64,000 bases of DNA. Source: Polaribacter sp. IC073. GTDB lineage: Bacteria > Bacteroidota > Bacteroidia > Flavobacteriales > Flavobacteriaceae. Positions within the stretch are counted from its first letter, which is position 1, and each line of letters begins with the position of its first letter. Shown here one piece after another: positions 54,674 to 63,622 of the stretch. The notes beneath the pieces are model-generated. The model saw only the letters and a list, made by a program, of their open reading frames with translations. It made no database searches and was not told where the DNA came from. Location: assembly GCF_007997075.1 (NCBI RefSeq), contig NZ_VORS01000003.1:248001-312000 (forward strand), read 5' to 3'. A program made the translations under genes and the position numbers.

Positions 54674-54681
54674 TATTTTTG
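54674..54681 (+). promoter_or_regulatory. Candidate -7 box before the TPR-like gene
   Basis: TATTTTTG matches TAnnTTTG, 60 bp before the ATG at 54742; no TTG at 17-19 bp. A short CTCGA/TCGAG palindrome lies between it and the gene (54707-54722). Confidence 0.4.
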
Positions 54682-54741
54682 CTCCTCGAAAATCAATTAT
54701 AACTTCTCGATTTTACTCGAGATCACAAAAGAAAACAATGT

Positions 54742-55257
54742 ATGTTTCATAAAAATATAAAATTAATTTTAGCCGGTTTAATTTCTGTTTGGGCAGTCTA
54801 TCAATTTACCCTAGGGAACATTATGAACGGGATTTCTATCTTAGTACTTGCTGGACTTTTTATTTTATTCTACTTTAAGAATGAATTTATTTTATTGGCA
54901 TTTTTACAGTTGCGTAGACAAAATTTTGCAGGAACTAAAAAGTGGTTGGATTATATTAAAAACCCTGAAGCGGCTCTAATTGTAAAGCAACAAGGATATT
55001 TTAATTACTTACATGGTATTATGTTGAGCCAAACAAACATGACACAAGCAGAGAAATATTTGCGTAAAGCCGTAAAATTAGGTTTGGCAATGGATCATGA
55101 TTTGGCCATGGCAAAATTACAGTTAGCAGGAATTTCAATGACTAAAAGACGCAAACGTGAAGCGACCAACTTAATGGCAGAAGCTAAGAAATTAGACAAG
55201 CACGGTATGTTAAAAGAGCAAATGCAACAAATGAAACAACAAATGAAAAAGATCTAA
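54742..55257 (+). CDS. Membrane-anchored TPR-like protein
   Basis: The 171-residue protein has two N-terminal hydrophobic helices (about 7-24 and 28-46) and a C-terminal helical-repeat part that looks like TPR motifs (YFNYLHGIMLSQTNMTQAEKYLRKAVKLG; DLAMAKLQLAGISMTKRRKREATNLMAEAKKL in pieces), ending in a Gln/Met/Lys tail. It resembles short Bacteroidota proteins of unknown function. Its 3' two-thirds was copied in the adjacent tandem duplication, where the copy has decayed. Confidence 0.75.
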   Translation: MFHKNIKLILAGLISVWAVYQFTLGNIMNGISILVLAGLFILFYFKNEFILLAFLQLRRQNFAGTKKWLDYIKNPEAALIVKQQGYFNYLHGIMLSQTNMTQAEKYLRKAVKLGLAMDHDLAMAKLQLAGISMTKRRKREATNLMAEAKKLDKHGMLKEQMQQMKQQMKKI

Positions 55258-55281
55258 ATAGATACGCTTTATTAAAAAATA

Positions 55282-55318
55282 AAAAAATCCGATGAAATTA
55301 ATTTTCATCGGATTTTTT
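55282..55318. terminator. Bidirectional terminator, unit 1
   Basis: A 16-bp perfect inverted repeat (AAAAAATCCGATGAAA / TTTCATCGGATTTTTT) around a 5-nt loop, placed between the TPR-like gene and the LysM gene fragment on the other strand. Confidence 0.88.
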
Positions 55319-55335
55319 ATTTCTAAAAGTATGTT

Positions 55336-55672
55336 CTTCTAATTGATTCTTGTTAACGTTAAATCTGGGTTGTATCTAACAATGAACAACCCTTTGTGAT
55401 CGGTTGTTTTAAAAAACGTATCCGAAGAATCGAACTTACTTTCTACGCTGTAAAAATCCCCATCATCAAAAGTAGCTTTCAAACTTTTTTCCAGAAGCTA
55501 ACCGAGTTCAAACATCATACAATATCAAAACCTTTTTGTTGCATAATAAGAAGGTAATGCGCCGTTTTTAGCCAGTTATTTACGGTTAAAGTCCATTGCT
55601 TTAAAAGCATCTTCTCTAATATTTTTACCACTAATATATGTAAAACTTAACTGCGAAAATTTTCCATTAGGC
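55336..55672 (-). pseudogene. Orphan 3' fragment of the LysM/periplasmic-binding lipoprotein gene
   Basis: This minus-strand stretch repeats the last 110 or so codons of the gene at 56199-57833. It has no start region and carries indels, for example around 55480-55520, where CTTTTTTCCAG replaces CTTTTACCAG and following bases are scrambled, plus many substitutions. It cannot encode a working protein. It arose as the left-hand copy in the tandem duplication. Confidence 0.85.
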
Positions 55673-56116
55673 ACCCTTAGAAATAATATAACAGAATTTC
55701 TATCTTAGTACTCGCTGGACTTTTTATTTTATTCTACTTTAAGCATGAGTTTATTTTATTGGTATTTTTACAGTTGCGTAGACAAAGTTTTGCAGGAACT
55801 AAAAAGTGATTGGATGCTATTAAAAACCCTGAAGCGGCTCTAATTGTAAAGCAACAAGGATATTTTAATTATTTACACGGTATTATGTTCAGTCAAAAAG
55901 CATGACACAAGCGGAGAAATGTTTGCGTAAAGCCGCAAAATTAGGTTTGTCAATGGATCTTAATTTGGCAATGGCAGAATTACAGTTGGCAGGAATTGTA
56001 ATGACTAAAAGACGCAAACGTGAAGGGATTAACTTAAACAAGCTAAGAAATTAAACAAGCTAGGTATGTCAATAGAGCAAATGTAACAAATGAAGCAACA
56101 ACCAGAAAAAATCTAA
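55673..56116 (+). pseudogene. Orphan 3' fragment of the TPR-like gene
   Basis: Repeats codons from about residue 23 to the end of the gene at 54742. Decay is visible: a TGG to TGA nonsense change (AAAAAGTGATTGG near 55801-55813), a one-base deletion before CATGACACAAGC (about 55900), a four-base loss near 56035 and a CAA to TAA change near 56085. The first helix and start codon are missing. Confidence 0.87.
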
Positions 56117-56141
56117 AGAGATACACTTTATTAAAACATAA

Positions 56142-56178
56142 AAAAAATCCGGCGAAATTAATTTTCATCGGATTTTTT
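56142..56178. terminator. Terminator, unit 2 (weakened copy)
   Basis: Same hairpin as at 55282-55318 but with the left arm changed from CCGATG to CCGGCG, so one pair becomes a wobble and one a mismatch. The right arm is unchanged. It still stands just after the intact LysM gene (minus strand). Confidence 0.75.
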
Positions 56179-56198
56179 ATTTCTAAAAGTATGTTCTT

Positions 56199-57833
56199 CT
56201 AATTGATTCTTGTTAACGTTAAATCTGGATTGTATCTAACAATGAACAAGCCTTTGTTATCGGTTGTTTTAAAAAGCGTATCCGAATAATCGAACTTACT
56301 TTCTACCCTGTAAGAATACCCATCATCAAAAGTAGCTTTCAAGCTTTTACCAGATGCTAAACGCACTAAAATATCATACGTAATATCAAAACCTTTTGTT
56401 GCATAATAAGAAGGCAATGCGCCGTTTTTAGCAAGATATTTACTGTTAAAGTCCATTGCTTTAAAAGAATCTTCTCTAATATATTCATCACTAACATACG
56501 TAAAACTTAACTGCGCAAGTTTTCCATTATCAATCTTGTCAAAAGCACTTGTTTTATCAAAAGTAAAAACACGAACAGTTGTATTTTCTGGCAAACTAAT
56601 TAAGCTATTAATAGCACTTGCTACAATAACATTATCACTTGTTGTCATCACCACAATATTTTTCATATTGGGTTTTAAAACATTGATGAATTTTTCTTTC
56701 TTAATATACCCCTCTTTCGGTGTTATAAGATGAATACTGTTTATAGAATCGTGAGATTTAAGGATTGTTCTAATTTTACTAGAATTATAATTAGAGTCTG
56801 CTTTACCATCTCCAACGATTACAATATTACCATCTTGAAAATTTTCTTCGATATATGCTAATAATTTATCTCTAAACAAATCTTTATTTGGCGCCGTTTT
56901 AATAATTCTTTTTGAAGTAAACTTAGACTGATTTTTAGAATACACAGGAAAAACAATTGGTGTATTTACTTTGTCTGCTAAAAATGCTATTTCTTCAAAA
57001 TACAGAGGGCCAATAATAACATCGTTCTCTTTTAAATTATTATCTGCTACAATTGCATTCATTTTAGTGCTTTTTCCTCCAGTATCAAAAACATCAATAT
57101 CTAATGCTACGCCTTGTTTTCGAAGCGAATCTATTGCTATTTCTGCCCCCAGGTAAAAATCGGTGACTATGTTTGCTAATTTACTGTTTCCAAAGATTTC
57201 ATTGCTTGAAAGCGTATCTAGTTCAGAAGTTCTAAAAGGAAGCATAATTGCAGCTTTAATAGAAATCCCTTCTTCAATTTCATCTGCATACAGAAAATCA
57301 TCCTCTTCTATAACATCTTCTATCGGCATTATTTTTATGAGTTGCCCTAGCTTTAAACCTTCAGATAATTCTGGGTTTAGAACAATTAAATCTGCTCTTG
57401 ATACGTTATAAAATCTTGTCAAGCTAAAAAAAGTGTCTCCTTTTTTAACTTCATGAATCTTAAAATATTTTTCTAATTCTTCAATTAAAAGATTTCTTTG
57501 TTTTTCTTTTTCAGAAAGGATAACAGTCTCAGCATCTTCTTTTACAGTAGTAGCATCTGACGCAATATCTTGGTCTTTAATGCTATTTTCTTGATTCGTA
57601 ACACCTTTTTTCATTTCCTTGTTAGGAACGATAATTACGGTATTTGCCTCCGGATTTTTACTTACATCTGGGTTTAGACGCAGTAAATCTTTGGTATTCA
57701 TGTCCAATTTCTTGGCAATGACACGCATCGATTCTCCTTCTTTAACCTTATACTGAACGTATTTTTTTTGTTGACCGCAAGAAACGGTAAACGTTAGAAT
57801 ACACAGAAAAACAAAAAATTTAAGATGTTTCAT
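56199..57833 (-). CDS. LysM-domain lipoprotein with periplasmic-binding-type domain
   Basis: Read from ATG 57833 it has 544 residues: a lipoprotein signal (FFVFLCILTFTVSC), a first LysM domain (YKVKEGESMRVIAKKL), a spacer, a second LysM (HEVKKGDTFFSLTRFYNVSRAD in pieces) and, from about 190 on, a type 1 periplasmic-binding fold (AAIMLPFRTSELD; NDVIIGPLYFEEIAFLA). It probably binds peptidoglycan and a small ligand in the periplasm. A longer start at 57848 would overlap guaA and spoil the signal peptide. It follows guaA by 5 bp. Confidence 0.88.
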   Translation of the reverse strand: MKHLKFFVFLCILTFTVSCGQQKKYVQYKVKEGESMRVIAKKLDMNTKDLLRLNPDVSKNPEANTVIIVPNKEMKKGVTNQENSIKDQDIASDATTVKEDAETVILSEKEKQRNLLIEELEKYFKIHEVKKGDTFFSLTRFYNVSRADLIVLNPELSEGLKLGQLIKIMPIEDVIEEDDFLYADEIEEGISIKAAIMLPFRTSELDTLSSNEIFGNSKLANIVTDFYLGAEIAIDSLRKQGVALDIDVFDTGGKSTKMNAIVADNNLKENDVIIGPLYFEEIAFLADKVNTPIVFPVYSKNQSKFTSKRIIKTAPNKDLFRDKLLAYIEENFQDGNIVIVGDGKADSNYNSSKIRTILKSHDSINSIHLITPKEGYIKKEKFINVLKPNMKNIVVMTTSDNVIVASAINSLISLPENTTVRVFTFDKTSAFDKIDNGKLAQLSFTYVSDEYIREDSFKAMDFNSKYLAKNGALPSYYATKGFDITYDILVRLASGKSLKATFDDGYSYRVESKFDYSDTLFKTTDNKGLFIVRYNPDLTLTRIN

Positions 57834-57838
57834 ATACT

Positions 57839-59374
57839 TTATTCCCATTCTATAGTTGCAGGCGGTTTAGAACTAATGTCATACACTACTCTATTAACGC
57901 CTTTTACTTGATTTATTATTTTATTTGACACTTTTTGTAAAAATTCATACGGTAAATTCACCCAATCTGCCGTCATACCATCGGTACTTTCTACTGCCCT
58001 TAAAGCAACTACTTTTTCGTAAGTTCTTTCGTCTCCCATGACTCCAACAGAATTTACAGGCAATAACATTGCCCCTGCTTGCCAAACTTTATCGTACAAG
58101 CCATCTTCTTTTAATCCGTTTATAAAAACAGCATCTACCTCTTGTAAAATACGCACTTTTTCTGCGGTAATGTCTCCCAATATACGAATTCCTAAACCAG
58201 GCCCAGGAAACGGGTGACGCCCTAATAACTCTGCATCAATTCCCATAGAAGCACCTACTCTTCTTACTTCGTCTTTAAAAATCATGCGCAAAGGTTCTAC
58301 AATTTTTAATTTCATATAAGCCGGCAAACCTCCCACATTATGATGACTTTTAATGGTTGCAGACGGTCCTCCGTTTACAGATACAGACTCAATTACATCC
58401 GGGTAGATGGTTCCTTGCGCTAACCAAGTTACATTCTTTATTTTATTTGCTTCATCATCAAAAACTTCTATAAATGAGTTTCCAATTGCCTTTCTTTTCT
58501 TTTCAGGATCTGTCAAACCTTCTAAAGCTGTTAAAAAACGTTCAGAGGCATCCACACCTTTAACGTTTAATCCCATTCCTTCGTATTGCGTTAAAACACT
58601 TTCGAACTCATTTTTACGTAACAAACCATTATTTACAAAAATACAATATAGGTTTTTACCAATTGCTTTGTGTAATAAAACAGCTGCAACAGTAGAGTCT
58701 ACTCCTCCAGAAAGCCCTAGAACTACTTTGTCACTTCCTACTTTTTCTTGAATTGCTGCAACGGTACTTTCTACGAAAGAATCTGGCGTCCAAGTTTGTG
58801 CTACGCCTGCAATTTTTACTAAGAAATTCTCTAATAACTGTTTACCATCTTTAGAATGATACACTTCTGGGTGAAACTGAATTGCATAGGTGTCTTCACC
58901 TTTAATTTTATAAGCGGCATTTTCAACGTCTTTTGTGCTTGCTAACAATTCTCCGTTTGTTGGCAATTCTTTTATCGTATCCGAATGACTCATCCAAACT
59001 TGACTTCCTTCTGAAATATTTTCAAAGAAAGTTTCGTTATTTTTTATGAATGATAAATTTGCTCTACCATATTCTCTCGTGTTAGAAGGTGCTACTTTTC
59101 CTCCAGAAAAATGGGCTAAATATTGTGCGCCATAACAAACCGCTAACAGGGGCTTTTTTCCTCTGATAGCAGATAAATCTGGATGTAAAACATTTTCTCC
59201 TCTTACTGAGTTTGGACTCCCAGATAAGATAATGGCTTTAAATTCTGATTGATTTTTTGGCGGATGGTTGTATGGATGAATTTCACAGTAAATGTTTAAT
59301 TCTCTAACTCTTCTTGCAATTAGTTGTGTGTATTGCGATCCGAAATCTAAAATAAGTACGTTGTGTTGTTGCAT
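57839..59374 (-). CDS. guaA: GMP synthase (glutamine-hydrolysing)
   Basis: Converts XMP to GMP with glutamine and ATP. The 511-residue protein (from ATG 59374) has the class I amidotransferase domain with catalytic Cys in [13 protein letters not shown] and His/Glu in QFHPEVYHS, the PP-loop [14 protein letters not shown], and the C-terminal dimerisation domain (KPPATIEWE end). An upstream ATG at 59389 is also in frame but lies inside the promoter -7 box region, so 59374 is preferred. The LysM lipoprotein gene follows after 5 bp. Confidence 0.96.
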   Translation of the reverse strand: MQQHNVLILDFGSQYTQLIARRVRELNIYCEIHPYNHPPKNQSEFKAIILSGSPNSVRGENVLHPDLSAIRGKKPLLAVCYGAQYLAHFSGGKVAPSNTREYGRANLSFIKNNETFFENISEGSQVWMSHSDTIKELPTNGELLASTKDVENAAYKIKGEDTYAIQFHPEVYHSKDGKQLLENFLVKIAGVAQTWTPDSFVESTVAAIQEKVGSDKVVLGLSGGVDSTVAAVLLHKAIGKNLYCIFVNNGLLRKNEFESVLTQYEGMGLNVKGVDASERFLTALEGLTDPEKKRKAIGNSFIEVFDDEANKIKNVTWLAQGTIYPDVIESVSVNGGPSATIKSHHNVGGLPAYMKLKIVEPLRMIFKDEVRRVGASMGIDAELLGRHPFPGPGLGIRILGDITAEKVRILQEVDAVFINGLKEDGLYDKVWQAGAMLLPVNSVGVMGDERTYEKVVALRAVESTDGMTADWVNLPYEFLQKVSNKIINQVKGVNRVVYDISSKPPATIEWE

Positions 59375-59377
59375 GCG

Positions 59378-59406
59378 CAAAAATACCATTTCAGATTAAA
59401 TTTCAA
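59378..59406 (-). promoter_or_regulatory. Bacteroidota-type promoter of guaA
   Basis: On the minus strand TTG (59404-59406) and TATTTTTG (59378-59385) are 18 bp apart, an exact fit to TTG / TAnnTTTG. The ATG at 59374 begins 4 bases after the -7 box, so the transcript should be leaderless or nearly so. Confidence 0.72.
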
Positions 59407-59539
59407 ATGCTGAAATGAATATTTTTTATCATAAATTTTGAATCCTCACATTACCTAGAATTCACTGAAAAAGGTTTCTTGTCTTTATTGATTGATGAAA
59501 TAGGGATACTACAAAGCTAGTCGTTTTGTTTTTTTGATA

Positions 59540-59991
59540 AAAACTCCAACAAACTCCGTTTGACATTGTAAATACTGATTGATACTTGGCGTCTAATTAG
59601 AAAAAAAGGTTCGTTCTTTATTCTTTTTTCTAGTTTCTTACTTCTAAAGCCTTAGAAGAACCACATAGAGAACATAGCGAGTTGTTACTTTGATTTCAAC
59701 TTGAAAAACTTCAACAAGCCCCATTTGACATTGTAAATACTGATTGATACTTGGCGTCTAATTAGAAAAAAAAGTTCGTTCTTTATTCTTTTTTCTAGTT
59801 TCTTACTTCTAAAGCCTTAGAAGAACCACATAGAGAACATAGCGAGTTGTTACTTTGATTTCAACTTGAAAAACTTCAACAAGTCCCATTTGACATTGTA
59901 AATACTGATTGATACTTGGCGTCTAATTAGAAAAAAAAGTTCGTTCTTTATTCTTTTTTCTAGTTTCTTACTTCTAAAGTCTTAGAGGAAC
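59540..59991. repeat. 165-bp tandem repeat, about 2.7 copies
   Basis: The word TTGACATTGTAAATACTGAT recurs at 59560, 59725 and 59890, exactly 165 bp apart, inside near-identical units that also share TTGGCGTCTAATTAG, TTCGTTCTTTATTC and CTTACTTCTAAAG. Copy 1 differs a little at its left edge, and copy 3 stops after CTTAGAGGAAC. No long reading frame crosses the units on either strand, and no transposase or terminal inverted repeat is seen. Confidence 0.92.
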
Positions 59992-60221
59992 ATCAGTGAA
60001 AATAGGTGAAATCCGTATCAAAAAAAACTTTACAAATCTCTGGTAATAACATCTGTGAGATTGTTAGACTGTACCGTACCTTTTTAATTGCACAACAATG
60101 TTTACAATCAATTGCACTGTTTTTTAAATAAAGAGATTGCTTCATCAAGCAGAAAGCGCTTGATTTGCAAGGACCAACCTAAAGAGAACCGCTACAAATC
60201 TCTGTAAAACAAATCACTTTC
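59992..60221. other. Intergenic DNA downstream of the KAS III-like gene
   Basis: This stretch has no credible reading frame. An ACAAATCTCTG word occurs twice (about 60031 and 60196), and a GCTT-rich hairpin-like stretch (CATCAAGCAGAAAGCGCTTGAT, in part palindromic: ATCAAGC / GCTTGAT, 60144-60174) may serve as terminator of the minus-strand gene at 60222, though without a clear U-run. Confidence 0.4.
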
Positions 60222-61286
60222 CTAAAATCGGTACACAATCGCGTTGATATTCATACCGGCACCAACAGAAGCTAAAATAGCAACATCTCCTTTTTTTACT
60301 TCCTGATTTTCAATATTTCCTTTTAGAACTAAATCTAATAAAGTAGGCACAGTAGCCACAGAACTATTTCCTAGTTTATGAATGCTCATTGGCATGACAC
60401 CTTCTGGAACTTGCTTTTTAAACAATCTATAGAAACGTTTTACAATCGCTTCATCCATTTTTTCATTTGCTTGATGTATAAAAATTTTCTTAACATCGTC
60501 TATATCCAATCCGCTTTTATCTAACGCTGTTTTCATTGCCGCGGGAACATTGGTAATGGCAAATTCATAAATTTTTCTACCGTACATTTTTATGTAACGT
60601 ACATTATCATCTTCCTCTTTGTTAAAAGATTTTCCGAAATGTAAAAAATAAGCTTCTTCTTTTGCAAAAGTTTGTGCTGCATGACTAATAATACCAGCTT
60701 CTTGTGTTGTTGTTTCTTCAACAATACAAGCGCCCGCACCATCACTATAAATCATCGAATCTCTATCGTGTTTATCTACAATTCGAGACAAGGTTTCTGC
60801 ACCAATTACCAAACATTTTTTTGCGATTCCTGCTTTTATAAAGGCTTGTGCCTGAATTACACCTTGTATCCAACCTGGGCAACCAAAAAGGATGTCGTAA
60901 GCAACACAATTAGGATTTTCAATTCCTAGTTTATGTTTAACTCTAGTTGCTAAACTTGGTAACATGTCTCCTTGAATACCTCCTTGTTGTATGTCTCCAA
61001 AATTATGGGCAAGAATAATATAATCTAATTCTTCTACATTTAAGTTTGCATCTTTAATTGCTTTTTCTGCAGCAAAAAAGGCCAAATCAGATGCTTTGTA
61101 TGCTGGTTTCGCATACCTTCTTTCTTCAATACCAGTAATGTCTTTAAACTTACTTATTATCACCTCGTTTCCCGATGGAAAACCACTACCATCTTCATTT
61201 AGAAAATCTGTTTCTAAAAAATCTTTATTCTCTTTTTTAATTGATGGAATAAAACTTCCTGTTCCTGTAATTTTTGATGAAATCAT
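60222..61286 (-). CDS. 3-oxoacyl-ACP synthase III-like (KAS III) protein
   Basis: The 354-residue thiolase-fold protein has the catalytic C136 in DILFGCPGWIQGV, the His in FIHQANEKMDEA and the Asn in KLGNSSVATVPTLLDL, so the Cys-His-Asn triad is complete. The inserted EDGSGFPSGNE segment near residue 35 and LAHNFGDIQQGG differ from house-keeping FabH, so it may be a secondary KAS III that starts fatty acid or aryl-polyene-like chains. The substrate is not inferable. It stands alone on the minus strand. Confidence 0.87.
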   Translation of the reverse strand: MISSKITGTGSFIPSIKKENKDFLETDFLNEDGSGFPSGNEVIISKFKDITGIEERRYAKPAYKASDLAFFAAEKAIKDANLNVEELDYIILAHNFGDIQQGGIQGDMLPSLATRVKHKLGIENPNCVAYDILFGCPGWIQGVIQAQAFIKAGIAKKCLVIGAETLSRIVDKHDRDSMIYSDGAGACIVEETTTQEAGIISHAAQTFAKEEAYFLHFGKSFNKEEDDNVRYIKMYGRKIYEFAITNVPAAMKTALDKSGLDIDDVKKIFIHQANEKMDEAIVKRFYRLFKKQVPEGVMPMSIHKLGNSSVATVPTLLDLVLKGNIENQEVKKGDVAILASVGAGMNINAIVYRF

Positions 61287-61411
61287 GAGTTTCTGATACT
61301 TTTTTAATTGCTAAAATCCTTGTAATTTACAAAATCAGCATTTTAAAGGATGCTAATTTTAAGGCTAAAAAATGATATTCAATAAACACTTTTTCAATTC
61401 TAATAAAATAA

Positions 61412-61795
61412 TTATTTAGAATATAAATTCATTTTAAGCTGCATAACCGTAGCTATTGAGGTTGCCCTGTTTTTCATTCTTTCGGAAGTTTCACCTTCAA
61501 AATAGGCGTCAATTGTTTGAAATAAATACGACGTCCAAATTGCAAAATGTGCTTTTTCAAACTTCACAAAAGCATTTTTATCCAAATGTTTTTGCATCGT
61601 ATTATTTTTATAAGTTGTGGTGTCAAATAAAATATCATTCCAAAAATCTGAAATAACTTCTAGGTGCGCTTCTAAATGATTTTGAGCTACGATATCTTCA
61701 AAAAACGGCCGCATTTTTTCATCCGCCAATAACAACTTATAAAATCCAGACATTATAAACTTAATATCTTTTCTTGAAGAAATGTCTTGTTTCAA
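61412..61795 (-). CDS. Group III truncated haemoglobin
   Basis: The 127-residue protein has the 2-on-2 globin pattern of group III: IKFIMSGFYKLLLADEKMRPFF, DFWNDILFDTTTYKNNTM and the proximal His in KFEKAHFAIWTSYL. Family members bind O2 or NO and are linked to microaerobic or nitrosative stress. It stands alone, 97 bp upstream of cdd's stop on the same strand. Confidence 0.9.
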   Translation of the reverse strand: MKQDISSRKDIKFIMSGFYKLLLADEKMRPFFEDIVAQNHLEAHLEVISDFWNDILFDTTTYKNNTMQKHLDKNAFVKFEKAHFAIWTSYLFQTIDAYFEGETSERMKNRATSIATVMQLKMNLYSK

Positions 61796-61892
61796 TAGTG
61801 TTTGGTTTTTAAATATTTAAAAGCTTTTTGCTCTCTTTTAAGCACAATTCCTTTAGAGATTGCCACGTCTCACTTCCTCTTAATGACAATTA

Positions 61893-62375
61893 TTATAAAT
61901 AAGAACTGTCGAAAGAAAAAGGCAATAAAGAAAGTAAAGACGCTGTTTTTACAACTTCCCCCACTTCTCCCATAAAAATAAGCGGAAAAGGTTGCTTTTG
62001 TTTGATTTCATATTCAGATAACGATTGTCTACAAGCACCGCAAGGACCAATCGGTTTGTCTACTTTGGTTGTGGTAGAACTTGCAGAAATTGCTAATTTC
62101 ATTATTTTTACCCCAGGATAGGTTGCTCCTGCATAAAAAACAGCCACTCTTTCTGCACACAAACCAGAAGGATACGCTGCATTTTCTTGATTATTCCCCA
62201 AAACTATTTCTCCGTTTTCTAACAATAATGCTGCACCAACATGAAACTTAGAATACGGTGCGTACGCTTTTTCCCTAGCCTCCACTGCTTTGTGCATCAG
62301 CATTTTATCTTCTGTAGGCAATTCGTTGATATCTTTATATAGTGTTGCTGAAGCAGCTATTTTAATTTCTTTCAT
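61893..62375 (-). CDS. cdd: Cytidine deaminase
   Basis: Deaminates cytidine and deoxycytidine in pyrimidine salvage. Read from ATG 62375 the protein has 160 residues, with the zinc site NAAYPSGLCAERVAVF (Cys and catalytic Glu) and GPCGACRQSL (two Cys). The N-terminal FHVGAALLLENG is typical. The longer start at 62390 adds a non-conserved MTFYI. It lies downstream of porV, an order (porU-porV-cdd) known from Flavobacteriaceae. Confidence 0.94.
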   Translation of the reverse strand: MKEIKIAASATLYKDINELPTEDKMLMHKAVEAREKAYAPYSKFHVGAALLLENGEIVLGNNQENAAYPSGLCAERVAVFYAGATYPGVKIMKLAISASSTTTKVDKPIGPCGACRQSLSEYEIKQKQPFPLIFMGEVGEVVKTASLLSLLPFSFDSSYL

Positions 62376-62453
62376 AATGTAAAAGGTCAAAAAAAGCAGC
62401 CTAAATTGACTGCTTTGAATAGTGTTCTAAAATTACTAAAAAAAAACGATTTT

Positions 62454-63575
62454 TTAATAGTCTTGGTAAATTTCACCCAAATCAAAAGATAAAGAAAAAC
62501 GCAAAGAATTTTCTAACGGATTATTTACATCCGAAGCATTTATTAAATACGACAAATCGATATTTAAAGCGTTGGTTTTAAAACCACCACCTAACGTAAA
62601 ATACTGTCTGTTTCCTTTTTCTTCACTTTCATGAAAGTATCCTGTTCTTAATGCAAACGCATTGTTGTATAAATATTCTGCACCTAAAGCATAGGTAACT
62701 TCCTTCATTTCTTCACTAAAACCTCCTGGTGCATCTCCAAAAGAACTAAAAATTCCGTTGATCCAACCTTGTTCATTATCAGCATCATTTACAGAAGGTA
62801 CTAATAATTTTGTGAATTCTAAAGTGGTAGAAATGGTATTATAATCATCTAAAATAAAATCGAAGCCACCCCCTAACTTTAAATTCGTGGGTATAAAATC
62901 TTCTTGCCCTGGCGTGTAAGATACTTTCGGACCAATATTGGCAATATTAAATCCTAATCGGTACTTCCCATTAAAGTTCCCATAATTTTCTTCTAAAGAT
63001 TGGTAATACCCAGAAACGTCTACAGCAAAAGAATTAATTGGCTGTAAAGAATTTCCTTCTGTACCATTAAAAGCCAAATTAGAACGGATGTATTTTAGCG
63101 AAACTCCCATTGCAAAAGTTTCGCTTAATCTTAAAGAATAAGAACCTGTGGCTACTAATTCATTTGGGTTTATAGCTCCCTTTGAGTTCCCTTTATTATC
63201 TGTTAAGTCTATTTGACCTAAAGAAAAGTATTTAAAATCGGCACCCCAAGCTGCGTTTTCACTAAATCGGTTAATGTAAGAACCACTTCCTATAAAAATA
63301 TCATCTGTTAAATTACGCAACCAAGGTGAATAGGTGATTCCTGTTAAAATCTGCCTGTTACTAAATGCAATTTTTGCAGGATTGTGAAACAACGAAAATG
63401 CATCTGCACTTGTAGCCACACCAATATCTCCCATACCACCAGCTCTTGCATCTGGTACAATTAATAAGAAGGGTGTTGCCGTTGTAATGCCGCCCGTTTG
63501 CTGCGTGTCTGTTTGTGCAGCCACTTTAACAATTGCGAAAGCACTTAGTAATAAATAGAGTCCTAATTTCTTCAT
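62454..63575 (-). CDS. porV: Type IX secretion system outer-membrane protein PorV
   Basis: PorV shuttles cargo proteins from the SprA translocon to the PorU attachment complex. The 373-residue protein has a signal peptide (LGLYLLLSAFAIVKVAAQ), the typical start TPFLLIVPDARAGGMGDIGVATSADAFS in pieces, HNPAKIAF, and a beta-barrel body that ends in an aromatic strand (FSLSFDLGEIYQDY). It follows porU by 47 bp on the minus strand and precedes cdd. Confidence 0.95.
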   Translation of the reverse strand: MKKLGLYLLLSAFAIVKVAAQTDTQQTGGITTATPFLLIVPDARAGGMGDIGVATSADAFSLFHNPAKIAFSNRQILTGITYSPWLRNLTDDIFIGSGSYINRFSENAAWGADFKYFSLGQIDLTDNKGNSKGAINPNELVATGSYSLRLSETFAMGVSLKYIRSNLAFNGTEGNSLQPINSFAVDVSGYYQSLEENYGNFNGKYRLGFNIANIGPKVSYTPGQEDFIPTNLKLGGGFDFILDDYNTISTTLEFTKLLVPSVNDADNEQGWINGIFSSFGDAPGGFSEEMKEVTYALGAEYLYNNAFALRTGYFHESEEKGNRQYFTLGGGFKTNALNIDLSYLINASDVNNPLENSLRFSLSFDLGEIYQDY

Positions 63576-63622
63576 TTCTTTCTTCTGTATTGAATCTTAT
63601 TCTTAATGCAAATATCTACTTT

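Larger units (their letters stand above)
54808..56530. repeat. Tandem duplication of about 865 bp, second-hand parts decayed
   Basis: Unit 1 (about 54808-55672) and unit 2 (about 55673-56530) are recognisably the same DNA, with shared landmarks such as ATTTCTATCTTAGTAC, GCAACAAGGATATTTTAATTA, the terminator hairpin, and ATGTTCTTCTAATTGATTCT, at an offset of 860-865 bp. Each unit holds the 3' end of the TPR-like gene, the shared terminator, and the 3' end of the LysM lipoprotein gene on the other strand. The outer gene ends are intact. The two inner ends are orphan fragments with stops and indels. Confidence 0.9.

Noticed and set aside
59540-59991. CRISPR array
   Set aside because: The repeat unit is 165 bp and continuous, without unique spacers or cas genes.
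59540-59991. Insertion sequence or MITE cluster
   Set aside because: No transposase frame, terminal inverted repeats or target-site duplications are seen around the units.
61412-62375. pdhA expected after porU-porV-cdd, as in some flavobacteria
   Set aside because: The gene after cdd is a truncated haemoglobin; the difference is only in gene order and is not strong enough for a separate finding.
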